From: Calendula officinalis
Lineage: Eukaryota > Streptophyta > Magnoliopsida > Asterales > Asteraceae
NCBI GenBank assembly: GCA_963853835.1
Contig: OY970830.1
Span: 48,250,401 to 48,314,400 of the forward strand
Length of the DNA: 64,000 nt
Reading direction: 5' to 3'
The notes beneath the pieces were generated by a model. It worked only from the letters and a program-made list of their open reading frames with translations, did no database searches and had not been told where the DNA came from. Shown in pieces: positions 23,522 through 33,513 of this stretch. Every line of letters starts with the position of its first letter. The stretch's first letter is position 1. The translations under genes and the position numbers were made by a program.

Positions 23522-25177
23522 ATGGCCCCTGCTACAAATGATACGGGACAAAAACCTTCAAACTTTGCTGCTAAACTGAAAAACATAGATGGCAAGATTA
23601 TTGGGAAAAATGGGAAGGTTATTCAACCCCGTAATGCAGTTCGTAGCCAACCGGTTCCTATGGGTCGGAAGGATTCAACCCCAGCTCAGGCTGATACTGA
23701 TTTGAACCCTACCTTAACACCTCCTAATAACCCCGTGAGTGTGATACATTCTGATGTTGTTGCTAAAGAACCGCAACCAGCTGCGGTTGTGACTATAACT
23801 CAGCCTAAACTATCCTATGCAGCGGTCACAAACAAGACATCTACTTTGCCGAAGGTGAATTTTCGTAAACTTGATTCTGAAAAGTCTAATGATGATGTAG
23901 ATGTTATGATACCAATAGAATCAGTTAAGGAAGTTGCAAACAGGTTCTCGAATACCCTTTATGGTTACTTTCTAGGTAAACGGATTGCCTTCCCGATTGT
24001 AGAATATTATGTCAAAAACGTATGGACAAAGTTTGGTCTCAATCGGGTAATGATGAATGCAAAAGGGTTCTTCTTTTTCAAATTTGACTCACACAAAGGG
24101 TTAGAAGATGTATTGGAAAATGGTCCTTGGATGATTCGAAATAACCCCATTATCTTAAAAGAATGGACTCCAAATACCACTCTAACAAAGGAAGATCTTA
24201 CTAAAGTTCCGATCTGGGTGAAATTCCATGATGTTCCAATGGCTGCATTTACAGCTGATGGTCTTAGTATCATTGCTACGAAAATTGGTACACCAAAAAT
24301 GTTGGATGCCTACACAAGTACAATCTGTTCGGAATCTTGGGGTAGAAGCAACTTTGCTAGAGCCCTCATTGAAATCAGCTCTAAAGATGATCTTAGGTCC
24401 ACGATGTCTGTGGCAATCCCTTCCCTTGATGGATCTGATTATTCGAAAGAAGTTATTAGACTTGAATACGAATGGAAACCTCCGAGGTGTTCGATATGTA
24501 AAATCTTTGGTCATGATATTAATAGCTGCCCCAAAAACGTAAAGCCCATAGAGAAGGAAGTTGAACAAGATGATGACGGATACCAGGTCGTGGGAAACAA
24601 AAAACGCTTTAAAACTCGATCTAATTTACAGTATAGACCAAAGGGGAGCTCAAAAACTGATTCGGAAGTGGCTGAAAGTGCTAAACTACCGATCACAAAC
24701 AGTAATAGTGTAGATAATGAAAAACATTATACTACACCTATTGTTTGTGAAGATGTCCATAAGAAAAGAGATAGTGTGAATAAATGTGCGACCAGTAATA
24801 GTGTAGAGAATGCTACACATATTGATCGCAATGAGGTCCCGGATGCTATGTTCTTTGATTATGGAAAGGCGGACAGTAATAGTGTAAATGGTAATCATAA
24901 TCACCATGTTACACCTATTGTTGGCCAAAAAGCAAATGGGAGCAGTAATAGTATAGGTGATGTTGGGAGCTCTCAACATCAGGCTAAACCTACAGTTTTT
25001 CATGAATTGAACACCTATGCTAATATTCCTACCTCAAATGGGTTTGATTCGTTAAGTGATATGGAGGATGAAGAAGATGAAGTGGAAGAGAACACAAATG
25101 ATACTACAAAATTTTTGGCGGGCACTGCTAAAAACAAGGGGGCAAGCACTCCCTATTCACATGGTCTTAATGTTTAG
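23522..25177 (+). CDS. LINE-1 ORF1: DUF4283-like RNA-binding protein with CCHC knuckle, 551 aa
   Basis: Expected to coat LINE RNA in the ribonucleoprotein particle. The ATG at 23522 (MAPATNDTGQ) aligns with the LINE-2 start. An upstream in-frame TTG is not needed. A basic N-terminus (AAKLKNIDGKIIGKNGK) precedes a DUF4283-like domain at roughly residues 125-290 (IPIESVKEVANRF ... NGPWMIRNNPIILKEW). A CCHC knuckle at ~323-336 (CSICKIFGHDINSC) follows. The tail has repeated SNSV...TPIV motifs, encoded by a row of DNA inverted repeats, and then an acidic stretch (DMEDEEDEVEE). The frame is fully open. Its last 17 nt overlap the start of ORF2. Confidence 0.93.
   Translation: MAPATNDTGQKPSNFAAKLKNIDGKIIGKNGKVIQPRNAVRSQPVPMGRKDSTPAQADTDLNPTLTPPNNPVSVIHSDVVAKEPQPAAVVTITQPKLSYAAVTNKTSTLPKVNFRKLDSEKSNDDVDVMIPIESVKEVANRFSNTLYGYFLGKRIAFPIVEYYVKNVWTKFGLNRVMMNAKGFFFFKFDSHKGLEDVLENGPWMIRNNPIILKEWTPNTTLTKEDLTKVPIWVKFHDVPMAAFTADGLSIIATKIGTPKMLDAYTSTICSESWGRSNFARALIEISSKDDLRSTMSVAIPSLDGSDYSKEVIRLEYEWKPPRCSICKIFGHDINSCPKNVKPIEKEVEQDDDGYQVVGNKKRFKTRSNLQYRPKGSSKTDSEVAESAKLPITNSNSVDNEKHYTTPIVCEDVHKKRDSVNKCATSNSVENATHIDRNEVPDAMFFDYGKADSNSVNGNHNHHVTPIVGQKANGSSNSIGDVGSSQHQAKPTVFHELNTYANIPTSNGFDSLSDMEDEEDEVEENTNDTTKFLAGTAKNKGASTPYSHGLNV
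24704..24993 (+). other. Hairpin array inside LINE-1 ORF1
   Basis: Four imperfect inverted repeats lie in a row at 24704-24742, 24797-24823, 24878-24919 and 24947-24993. The left arm is AATAGTGTAR followed by variable bases. The right arm ends YTACACCTATT or close to it. In the first, AATAG-TGTAG-ATAATG faces a right arm whose complement is AATAGGTGTAGTATAATG, leaving two small bulges. The fourth is weaker and rests on GATGTTG/CAACATC. The equivalent row exists in LINE-2 and LINE-3. Confidence 0.75.
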
Positions 25178-28100
25178 TCTCGCTTCCTGGAATATTCGGG
25201 GTTTGAACCAGCCCCCTAAACAAGATGAGGTTCGTCAAATAGTACTTGATAATAATCTTAGTATTTGTGCAATTCTAGAATCTCATGTGAATGTTGCGGA
25301 TGTTTATGATGTGTGTAAGAAAGTTTGTGCAAGTTGGAATTGGACCTCTAATGGGTCTTTGTGTGATAAAGGTACCCACATTATTCTTGGTTGGGATGAG
25401 AGGGTGTTAGATGTTATGACTCTAGCTCAAACAAACCAGGTTATTCATGTGCAAGTTGTTACTAAATCTGATAGAAAGTCTTTCTTTTGTTCTTTCGTGT
25501 ATGCTGCTACCTCATACATAGAAAGGAGGATTTTATGGCAAAATCTAGTGGGGCATAGCCAGCTTATGTCGAATAAACCTTGGGCTATTCTTGGTGACTT
25601 TAATGCAGCCCTGAAGCTAGAAGATCACTCATGTGGTGGGTACCAACCTCATATTGCTATGCGGGAATTCCAAGAGTGTGTCAATGATATGGCTGTTATG
25701 GATATAAATAGTACGGGCCTTCATTTTACTTGGAACCAAAAACCGCAGGGATTAGATGGTATTTTAAAGAAGATTGATCGAATTATGGGGAATCAAGTTT
25801 TCATTGACTTCTTCCCGGACTCTATTGGCATTTTCCAGCCATATCGTATTTCCGATCACACCCCTTGTATCTTGAAAATCCCGAATGTTATGAAGTTCAA
25901 ACCCAAGCCTTTTAAATTTTTTAACTTTCTTGCAGACAAACCTGAATTTCGTAATATTTTTGGTGGGGCTTGGTCGGAGAGAATCACAGGTTGTGCAATG
26001 TACGGGTGGTAAAACACCTAAAAGCTATGAAACCCCCTTTGCGAAAGCTCTTAAAGGACCAAGGTAATCTTCACTCCAAAGTAAAATTCCTTCGGGTTGA
26101 GCTAGATGAAGTACAATCTGCCCTTGATAAAAACCCCCACTGTCCTAAGCTTCGGGAAGAGGAAGCCCATTATATTCTTGCGTATAAGGCCGCGGTTTTA
26201 GATGAGGAACGTTTCCTTAAACAAAAATCTAAAATCGAATGGTTAAGAGTTGGGGACTCCAATTCAGCTTATTTCCACAATGTGGTCAAGGGTAGATGCC
26301 ACAGGAATCGTATAGATGCTATTTTTGAGGGCACTACTATGCATGAAGGTAAGGAAATCGCTCCAATTTTTGTTAAACATTACCAAAATTTCCTTGGAAT
26401 TGCAGGCCAGGTGTCCACCCTTGATACTCAGGAGCTGTTTCACAACACTATTGATAGTCAAAAGGCTGAGTTTATGGTTAGGGATGTAAGCAATTCTGAA
26501 ATTAAAAAGTCTCTCTTTTCTATTGGCAATGATAAAGCCCCGGGACCTGATGGCTTCACAGCTGTCCTCTTTAAAAAGTCTTGGGACATTATTGGTGAGG
26601 AAGTGTTATGTGCGGTTCGGGAATTTTTTGCAAACGGCAAGTTACTAAAAGAAATAAATCATACGATTCTGGCTATGATTCCAAAGATCCCAACCCCTTC
26701 AAAGACGACTGATTTTAGGCCAATATCCTGCTGCAATGTAATTTATAAGTGTATCAGCAAAATTCTTACAAATCGCATCACTGATGTTCTTAGTGATATT
26801 GTGGGCGTTAATCAATCAGCTTTCATTCCTGGTAGACGAATTTCAGATAACATACTCCTCACACAAGAAATTTTGCATAATTATCATAGACATTCTGGTC
26901 CCCCTCGATGTGCTTTCAAAATTGATATCCAGAAAGCTTATGATACTGTTGATTGGAAGTTTCTACACTCTATCTTAATTGGTTTTGGTTTTCCTCCTAA
27001 AATGATCACGTGGATTTTGGAATGTGTTACATCTCCCTCTTTTTCCATTTGTATAAATGGAGAGGTCCATGGCTGGTTTAGGGGTAAAAGAGGCTTGAGA
27101 CAGGGTGACCCAATGTCACCATACCTTTTTACTCTTGTTATGGAGGTACTTTCTCTTATTATCAAACGTAGAGTTACATCAAGCACGGATTTTGGTTATC
27201 ACAAAGGCTGTGAGAAACAAAAGATTGTTAACCTATGTTTTGCTGATGATCTTTTCATTTTTTCGCGAGGTAATCTGAATTCTGCTAATCTGATTTTGGA
27301 TGCGTTGAATGAGTTTAAAGAAGTATCCGGGCTTGTTCCTAGCATTCCTAAAAGTACGGTGTTTTTCTGTAACGTCCCCACAACCACCCGAGCTGCAATT
27401 CTCCATTCAATGCCGTTTGAGGAAGGAAGTCTCCCGGTTAAATATCTTGGAGTGCCTTTGATCTCTACAAGATTACTATTTCGTGATTGTAAAGGCCTGA
27501 TAGAAAAGATGCGGAATCGCATAAATGATTGGAAGAATAAATTCCTCTCTTTTGCGGGGCGGCTACAACTGATCATTTCAGTGCTATCTAATTTACATAT
27601 CTATTGGGCTTCAGTTTTTATCCTCCCAACTTGTATTACTCATGAGCTCGAGCAACTAATGCGAGGGTTTCTATGGTGTCAAGGCGAAATGAAGAAGGGT
27701 AAAGCAAAAGTCTCTTGGGAGGTAGTGTGCAAACCAAAATCTGAAGGGGGTCTGGGTATCCGTCGTATCAAAGACTTTAATGCTGCCCTAATGACATACC
27801 ATATCTGGAGTATAGTGACTAACAAGGAGTCGTTATGGGTCCAATGGATTCATTCTTATAAGTTGCGGGGTAGAAGTTTTTGGGACACTCCCATTATGGG
27901 TTCTATGAGCTGGTCTTGGAGGAAGTTGCTCCAATTAAGAAACAAAGTTAGGCCTTTTATATGGCATACGATACGTGATGGGAAATCTACTTCCATTTGG
28001 TTTGACAAATGGAGCATGGCTAGTCCTATCTTTCAATTCCTCACTCACAGAGATATCACTAGAGCTGGGTTTTCCCCCCTTGATATGGTGTCGGACTTGA

Positions 28101-28825
28101 TTAATGAAAATAATTGGAATTGACCAATTGATTGGTATGCTAGGTTTCCGGAAATTACTAGTATCCCGGTACCTCAAATTATTCCAGATCATAAGGACGG
28201 TGTAGGTTGGTTAGACCTCAATGGGTCTTCTCAGACTTTCTCGGTCTATCTAGCCTGGAATTCTATCCGATCAAGGGAGGTTGAGGTCCCTTGGAAAGAT
28301 GTAGTTTGGTTCCCCCATTGTATCCCTAGACATGCTTTTCATATGTGGCTAGTTATGAACAACCGCTTAAAAACTCAAGATATGTTGCAACAATGGGATA
28401 TCCACCATGATACGGATATTGCCTCTTTACGGTGCCCTCTATGTGGTCTTGTGCAAGACTCCCACCCTCACCTATTTTTTGAATGTACATACTCTTTGCA
28501 GGTTTGGGTTAAAATCAGATTGCTTGGGGGGATGGACATGATTGCTCCTAGATTGGCTGATATTATTGATTACCTTACCCCATTGTCTAGAGGAAGATCA
28601 GCAAAAAGTGTTATCTCTCGTATAATGGTTGGAGCTACTACATATTATATCTGGTTAGAGAGAAATGCAAGATTGTTCAGGAAGAAGTCCAAGACGCATA
28701 TGCAGCTATGTGATGAGATTATTGCCACCGTTCGGTTAAAACTTATGACATTAAAGTTCAAGAAGAAGACGGTTGACATTCAACGGCTGTTAACTAGCTG
28801 GAAGATCCCAGACTCGGTTACATAG
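25161..28825 (+). pseudogene. LINE-1 ORF2 (endonuclease-reverse transcriptase), frameshifted and interrupted
   Basis: Encodes the enzyme that nicks the target and copies LINE RNA. It starts MVLMFSLASWNIRGLN at 25161, overlapping the ORF1 end by 17 nt. The APE-type endonuclease is recognisable (AILESHV, LGDFNAAL, RISDHTPC). RT motifs include NDKAPGPDG, AYDTVDW, GLRQGDPMSPYLF and CFADDLF. A C-terminal zf-RVT-like cluster starts CPLCGLVQDSHPHLFFEC. Compared with LINE-2, one base is missing near 26001 (MYR becomes MYGW then stop), and TGG has become TGA at 28121-28123. The frame then continues to the natural stop at 28823. An ATG at 25970 in the downstream frame is not a separate gene start. Confidence 0.92.
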
Positions 28826-29022
28826 ATCAGTGTTTTGTTTTAGTTGCTTGTTTTTGGTTAGTTGTTTGCTTTGTCGTGGTTGTGTATTTTGTTTATGGCA
28901 TGTCATAAACTATGTCTGGGTTTGTCAAGCTTCTGCTTGAGGTCAATGTGACCGCCTGTCACATTCCTATGTACTTATTTTATGATTAATATACTTAGCC
29001 AGGGTAATCCCCTTTACCCAAA
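28826..29022 (+). other. LINE-1 3' UTR with four ordered hairpins and A tail
   Basis: Hairpins: GTTTATG/CATAAAC at 28891-28910, TCAAGC/GCTTGA at 28925-28940 (4-nt loop), AATGTGAC/GTCACATT at 28945-28965, and GGGTAA/TTACCC at 29002-29019, directly before the short A run. The same order is found in LINE-2 and LINE-3. In other LINEs a terminal hairpin can be what the RT recognises. That role is inferred here. Confidence 0.75.
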
Positions 29023-29038
29023 AACTCATATCGCTGGC
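29023..29038 (+). repeat. 3' target-site duplication of LINE-1
   Basis: AACTCATATCGCTGGC, identical to 22888-22903. Satellite resumes as CCTTGAACCATTATAAC. Confidence 0.88.
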
Positions 29039-31294
29039 CCTTGAACCATTATAACTACTAGCCATGACCAATAGCCTATAGATATCCATTTTACAAATAA
29101 TAGGTGTCCATAACCCATAACCATGGTCCTTGAAACACTACAACCACTAGATGTCCATAAATGATATTGACGGCCCTTGAACCATTATAATTACTAGCCA
29201 TGTCCAATAGCTTACAGATATCCATTTTACAAGTAATAGGTGTCCATAACCCATAACCATAACCATTATAACCACTAGATGTCCATAACTGATATTGATG
29301 GCCCTTGAACCATTATAACTAGTAGCCATGACCAATAGCCTATAGATATCCATTTTACAACTAATAGGTGTCCATAACCCATAACCAAGGCCATTAAACC
29401 ATTATAAACACTACATGTCCATAACTCATATCGATAGCCCTTGAACCATTATAACTACTAGCCATGACCAATAGCCTATAGATATCCATTTTACAAGTAA
29501 CAGGTGTCCATAACCCATAACCATGGTCCTTGAATCATTATAACCACTAGATGTCCATAACTGATACTGATGGCCTTTGAACCATTATAACTACTAGGCA
29601 TGACCAATAGCCTATAGATATCCATTTTACAAGTAATAGGTGTCCATAACCCATAACCATGGCCCTTGAACCATTATAAATACTAGCCATGAGGAATAGC
29701 CTATAGATATGCATTTTTCAACTAATAGGTGTCCATAACCCATAACCAAGGCCATTGAATCATTATAACCACTACACGTCCATAACTCATATCGATGGCC
29801 CTTGAACCATTATAACTACTAGCCATGACCAATATCCTATAGATATCCATTTTACAAGTAATAGGTGTCCATAACCAATAACCATGGTCCTTGAACCATT
29901 ATAACCACTAGATGTCCATAACTGATACTGATGGCCCTTTAACCATTATAACTACTAGCCATGACCAATAGCCTATAGATATCCATTTTAAAAGTAATAG
30001 GTGTCCATAACCCATAACCATGGTCCTTGAACCATTATAACCATTAAATGTCCATAACTGATACTAACGGCCCTTGAACCATTATAACTAGTAGCCATGA
30101 CCAATAGCCTATAGGTATCCATTTTAAAAGTAATAGGTGTCCATAACCCATAACCATGGCCCTTGTACAATTATAACCACTAGATGCCCAAAATTGATAC
30201 CGATGGCCCTTGAACCAATATAACTACTAGCCATGACCAATAGCCTATAGATATCCATTTTACTAGTGATAGGTGTCCATAACCCATAACCATGGCGCTT
30301 GAACCATTATAACTACTAGCCATGAGCAATAGCCTATAGATATGCATTTTACAACTAATAGGTGTCCATAACCCATAACCAAGGCCATTGAATCATAATA
30401 ACCACTACATGTCCTTAACTCATATCGATGGCCCTTGAACCATTATAACTACTAGCCATGACCAATAGCCTATAGATATCCATTTTACAAGTAATAGGTA
30501 TCCATAACCCATAACCATGGTCCTTGAACCATTATAACCACTAGAAATCCATTACTGATACTGATGGCCTTTGAACCATTATAACAACTAGCCATGACCA
30601 ATAGCCTCTAGATATCCATTTTACAAGTAATATGTGTCCATAACCCATAACCCATCCCTTGAACCATTATAACTACTAGCCATGAGCAATAGCCTATAGA
30701 TACGCCTTTTACAACTAATAGGTGTCCATAACCCATAACCAAGGCCATTGAATCATTATAACCACTACATGTCCATAACTCACATCGATGGCCCTTGAAC
30801 CATTATAACTACTAGCCATGACCAATAGCCTATAGATTTCCATTTTACAAGTAATAGGTGTCCATAACCCATAACTACGGTCCTTGAACCCTTATAACCA
30901 CTACATGTCCATAACTGATACTGATGGCATTTGAACCATTATAACTACTAGCCATGACCAGTAGCCTATAGATATCCATTTTACAAGTAATAGGTATCCA
31001 TAACCCATAACCATGGCCCTTGAACCATTATAACTACTAGCCATGAGCAATAAATAGCCTATAGATATGCATTGTACAACTAATAGGTGTCCATAACCCA
31101 TAACCAAGGCCATTGAATCATAGTAACCACTACATGTCCATAACTCATATCGATGGCCCTTGAACCATTATAACTACTAGCCATGACCAATAGCCTATAG
31201 ATATCCATTTTACAAGTAATAGGTGTCCATAACCCATAACCATGGTCCTCGAACCATTATAACCACTAGATGTCCATAACTGATACTGATGGCC
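29039..31294 (+). repeat. 136-bp satellite array, block C
   Basis: The same satellite between LINE-1 and LINE-2, more diverged from one monomer to the next than blocks A and B. Frequent variants are TAGCCATGAGCAATAG with GATATGCATTTT and an ACAACTAATAGG form, which also occur in block D. A local deletion near 29260 joins two ATAACC motifs. I did not find an exact higher-order period. No gene is visible. Confidence 0.93.
31278..31294 (+). repeat. 5' target-site duplication of LINE-2 (17 bp)
   Basis: AACTGATACTGATGGCC is repeated at 37389-37405. One or two leading A residues could belong to the A tail. Confidence 0.88.
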
Positions 31295-31785
31295 GGAATT
31301 AACAGGAATGGAAGTGTTGACTTGTTGACTTTTCCTCTCTAGGGCGAATTTTGGTTATTGGTAGTCGACGGCTATTTTTCCTAATCTCCTTCCCTAGTTT
31401 GATCGAATTCTTGGTATTTTGCTATAATCTATTATTGTTTGCTGTTCACAATTGCTTCATTATAGTGTGCGGAATTGATTTCTAGTCCATTACGTTCTTT
31501 CTAGTTCTGATTAGTAGTTTTTGAAGATTTGTTTCTTATTTTGATGCGATTTGCCGATAAGATCATTACAAAATCTGCGTGCAATTCAGCTACTTCTGAT
31601 TAGTAGTTTTATTGAAGATCTGTTATTTTTTGTTCCGATTTGCTGGAAGATCATTACAATATTTGCGATTAGGGTTTCCCCTTGGCTGCACTTTTTTATT
31701 GTTTTGTTCTTGCGGATTGGCGATTAAATTCTTAAAGCTGCGCCTAGGGTTTTCTTGGCTGCATGCTTTAACGTTGTTGGTTGCT
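31295..31785 (+). promoter_or_regulatory. 5' UTR of LINE-2
   Basis: Aligns with the LINE-1 5' UTR (GTGTTGACTTGTTGACTT, CTCTAGGGCGAA, CTGCGCCTAGGGTTTTC). A diverged second copy of the CTAGGGTTT-type motif is near 31668. An in-frame TTG at 31612 would extend ORF1, but the family start ATG is at 31786. Confidence 0.7.
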
Positions 31786-33513
31786 ATGGCCCCTGCTACA
31801 AACGATACGGGTCAAAAACCATCAAACTTTGCTGCAAAATTGAAAAACATAGATGGCAAGATTATTGGCAAGAACGGGAATATTCTAAAGTCCCGTAATG
31901 CTTTGCGTGGTAACCCGGTGGATTCAGATTCTGTGGTACGATCCACAGCTCATGATGGAGACTTGGTGTCTAATACAGGTCCTACTACAAGCAAAGTAAG
32001 TGTATGCCCCTCGGATGTTTGTACAAAGTTACCTCAATCAGCTGTTGTGTCCAATGAATCGCAACCTAAACAAACTTATGCTGTTGTGTCCAAGCAATCA
32101 GCTGTTGTGTCCAATGAATCACAACCTAAACCAACTTATGCTGCAATGATAAACAAGAATGCTAATGTTTCTAAGGTTAATTTTCGTAAACTTGATTCTG
32201 AAAAATATAATGATGATGTAGATGTTATGATACCAATAGAATCAGTGAAGGAAGTTGCAAACAGGTTCTCGAATACCCTCTATGGTTACTTTTTAGGCAA
32301 ACGGATTGCCTTCCCGATTGTAGAATATTATGTCAAGAACGTATGGACAAAGTTTGGTCTCAATCGGGTTATGATGAATGCAAAAGGGTTCTTCTTTTTC
32401 AAATTTGACTCACATAAAGGATTAGAAGATGTTTTGGAAAATGGTCCTTGGATGATAAGAAATAACCCCATCATTCTAAAAGAATGGTCTCCAAACACTA
32501 CACTAACAAAGGAAGACCTTACTAAAGTCCCGATCTGGGTGAAATTCCATGATGTTCCAATGGCTGCGTTTACAGCCGATGGTCTTAGTATTATTGCTAC
32601 AAAGATTGGCACACCAAAAATGTTGGATGCATACACAAGTAAAATCTGTTCGGAATCGTGGGGTAGAAGTAATTTTGCTAGAGCACTCATTGAAATCAGC
32701 TCTAAAGATGAGCTTAGATCCACTATGTCAATAGCCATACCTTCCCTTGAAGGGTCTGATTATTCGAAAGAATTGATTACCTTGGAATATGAATGGAAAC
32801 CCCCGAGGTGCTCGTTATGTCAAATTTTTGGCCATGATACAAGTAGCTGCCCCAAAAACGTTAAGCCTAAAGAGAAGGAAGTTACTCTAGAAACGGATGG
32901 GTTCCAAACAGTGAGTAGCAAAAACCGCAAGCACAACTTAAAGTTACGTACTAATTTTCAATATAGACCAAAAGGGGGAACAACAAATGTTTCTGATTTG
33001 GCGGGTTGCTCTAAACACCCGGGCTCAAACAGTAATAGTGTAGATAATGGTAATCATTATGCTGCACCTATTGTTTGTGATGTTGTTCAAAATAAGCGTA
33101 ACCTTGGGAACGCTTTTGAGACTAGTAATATCACACCTATTGATCGACACTTGATTCCGGATAATAGCGTTCCGGTTTTCGGAAAGGCGAATAGTAATAG
33201 TGTAAATGGTGCTGCTAAACACCATGTTACACCTATTGTTGGCCATCAAAACTTGGGTAACAGTAATAGTGTAGGTGATGTTGGGAATCTTCAACATCAG
33301 GTTACACCTACGGTTTCTATGACCATAAAATCTCCAACAAATCAGAATTCATATGCAAACATTCCTACTTCATATGGTTTTGACTCTTTAAGTGACATGG
33401 AGGATGAAGATGATGAGGTGCAAGACATGAATAATGAAACAGCTAGGTTTATGACGACTAATCAAACTAATCAGGGGGCAAGCACTCCCTTTTCACATGG
33501 TCTTAATGTTTAG
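31786..33513 (+). CDS. LINE-2 ORF1: DUF4283-like protein with CCHC knuckle, 575 aa
   Basis: The same architecture as LINE-1 ORF1. The basic start is MAPATNDTGQKPSNF. The DUF4283-like domain includes DVDVMIPIESVKEVANRF. The CCHC knuckle (CSLCQIFGHDTSSC) begins near residue 342. SNSV/TPIV repeats and an acidic end (DMEDEDDEVQD) follow. A 60-bp tandem duplication (32041-32100 and 32101-32160) adds a second copy of a 20-residue block starting AVVSNESQPK. This explains most of its extra length over LINE-1. The last 17 nt overlap ORF2. The ATG was chosen by alignment with LINE-1. No stops or frameshifts were seen. Confidence 0.94.
   Translation: MAPATNDTGQKPSNFAAKLKNIDGKIIGKNGNILKSRNALRGNPVDSDSVVRSTAHDGDLVSNTGPTTSKVSVCPSDVCTKLPQSAVVSNESQPKQTYAVVSKQSAVVSNESQPKPTYAAMINKNANVSKVNFRKLDSEKYNDDVDVMIPIESVKEVANRFSNTLYGYFLGKRIAFPIVEYYVKNVWTKFGLNRVMMNAKGFFFFKFDSHKGLEDVLENGPWMIRNNPIILKEWSPNTTLTKEDLTKVPIWVKFHDVPMAAFTADGLSIIATKIGTPKMLDAYTSKICSESWGRSNFARALIEISSKDELRSTMSIAIPSLEGSDYSKELITLEYEWKPPRCSLCQIFGHDTSSCPKNVKPKEKEVTLETDGFQTVSSKNRKHNLKLRTNFQYRPKGGTTNVSDLAGCSKHPGSNSNSVDNGNHYAAPIVCDVVQNKRNLGNAFETSNITPIDRHLIPDNSVPVFGKANSNSVNGAAKHHVTPIVGHQNLGNSNSVGDVGNLQHQVTPTVSMTIKSPTNQNSYANIPTSYGFDSLSDMEDEDDEVQDMNNETARFMTTNQTNQGASTPFSHGLNV
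32041..32160 (+). repeat. 60-bp tandem duplication within LINE-2 ORF1
   Basis: Two adjacent 60-bp units share GCTGTTGTGTCCAATGAATC and nearby sequence, with a few differences. LINE-1 and LINE-3 show no such duplication, so it arose in this lineage. It preserves the frame. Confidence 0.9.
33034..33311 (+). other. Hairpin array inside LINE-2 ORF1
   Basis: Inverted repeats at 33034-33072, 33196-33237 and 33265-33311. The 33196 copy pairs AATAG-TGTAA-ATGGTG with an arm whose complement is AATAGGTGTAACATGGTG. The position matching the second LINE-1 hairpin (around 33121) keeps only the right arm (CACACCTATT). Confidence 0.75.

Larger units (their letters stand above)
22904..29022 (+). mobile_element. 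LINE-1: full-length plant L1-type retrotransposon with broken ORF2
   Basis: A non-LTR element with a ~600-bp 5' UTR, an open ORF1, an ORF2 carrying endonuclease and RT domains, a 3' UTR and a short A tail. A 16-bp target duplication flanks it. ORF2 has one frameshift (about 26001) and one in-frame stop (28121), so it cannot make its own full ORF2 protein. The first 17 bp, ATCCATTTTACAAGTAA, match satellite rather than LINE and look like junction filler. The element proper begins near 22921. It shares ORF1, ORF2 and 3' UTR structure with the other two LINEs. Confidence 0.95.

Noticed and set aside
24686..25003. Reverse-strand frame with IYTITV/NNRCN repeats
   Set aside because: The complement of the ORF1 hairpin repeats. 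The periodic peptide is a by-product of the inverted repeats.
25970..28123. ATG at 25970 as the start of a separate RT gene
   Set aside because: It is the continuation of ORF2 after a one-base loss. The aligned LINE-2 frame is continuous across this point.
31612..31785. N-terminal extension of LINE-2 ORF1 from a TTG
   Set aside because: It lies in the 5' UTR and is not conserved in frame in LINE-1 or LINE-3. The family ATG is at 31786.
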